Source: an uncultured Clostridia bacterium (lineage in GTDB: Bacteria; Bacillota; Clostridia; Christensenellales; Pumilibacteraceae). From it: a DNA stretch of 6,050 nucleotides. Location: positions 1 to 6,050 of the forward strand of contig CANPYH010000083.1 of NCBI GenBank assembly GCA_947588325.1, written 5' to 3'. This document shows positions 6,037-6,050 of the stretch, in pieces (positions within the stretch are counted from its first letter, which is position 1; every line of letters begins with the position of its first letter). The position numbers and the translations under genes are program-made. The notes under the pieces were generated by a model. The model made no database searches and was not told the DNA's origin. It saw only the letters and a list, made by a program, of their open reading frames with translations.

Positions 6037-6050
6037 CATGAATATAGGCG

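Noticed and set aside
6038..6050. ATG at 6038 beginning MNIG as the start of the divergent gene
   Set aside because: The predicted transcription start is about five bases downstream of this ATG and there is no ribosome binding site, so it is not supported as a start.

Overview
The window holds three genes and the start of a fourth transcription unit. From left to right it contains the 3' end of metA (homoserine O-acyltransferase) with its own terminator, and then one very large gene for a secreted lipoprotein with a family GH81 endo-beta-1,3-glucanase catalytic module flanked by discoidin-type (F5/8 type C) carbohydrate-binding-like modules. A convergent small lipoprotein gene of unknown function follows, and then a divergent promoter region at the right edge whose partner gene starts outside the window.

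The organism is probably a Gram-positive-type anaerobe of the Clostridia, possibly one of the uncultured gut lineages. This is an inference from three things: the 'AACGK'/'TACGE' lipoprotein signal peptides, the MetA C-terminus that ends at TPYDL as in Firmicutes homologues, and the style of the surface protein (Pro/Lys/Asp/Glu-rich linker, bacterial Ig-like module, F5/8 modules). Base composition is moderately GC-rich in the large gene (about 55% in one 60-base line I counted) and clearly lower in the mature part of the small lipoprotein gene (about 38% in one line).

Region by region: 1-258 is the MetA tail; 264-292 is a strong intrinsic terminator; 328-5277 is the GH81 lipoprotein, probably transcribed alone. 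5278-5376 is a convergent intergenic gap with an intrinsic terminator whose U-tract and G-U pairing show that it serves the minus-strand gene. 5377-5946 is the small lipoprotein on the minus strand, with a good Shine-Dalgarno and a consensus sigma-70/sigma-A promoter. 5976-6036 is a compact divergent control region: two promoters back to back, each with a 17-bp spacer, and each spacer containing a copy of the same palindrome AGAAGA-N2-TCTTCT.

Functionally, the GH81 protein would be tethered to the outer face of the membrane, bind glycan through its F5/8 modules, and cleave beta-1,3-glucan (laminarin, callose, curdlan or fungal/yeast glucan). No transporter, glycoside phosphorylase or other glycosidase gene is visible beside it. 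The small lipoprotein appears to be co-regulated with the divergent gene beyond the right edge. The simplest model is that this gene encodes a repressor acting on both promoters, but its coding sequence is not in the window.
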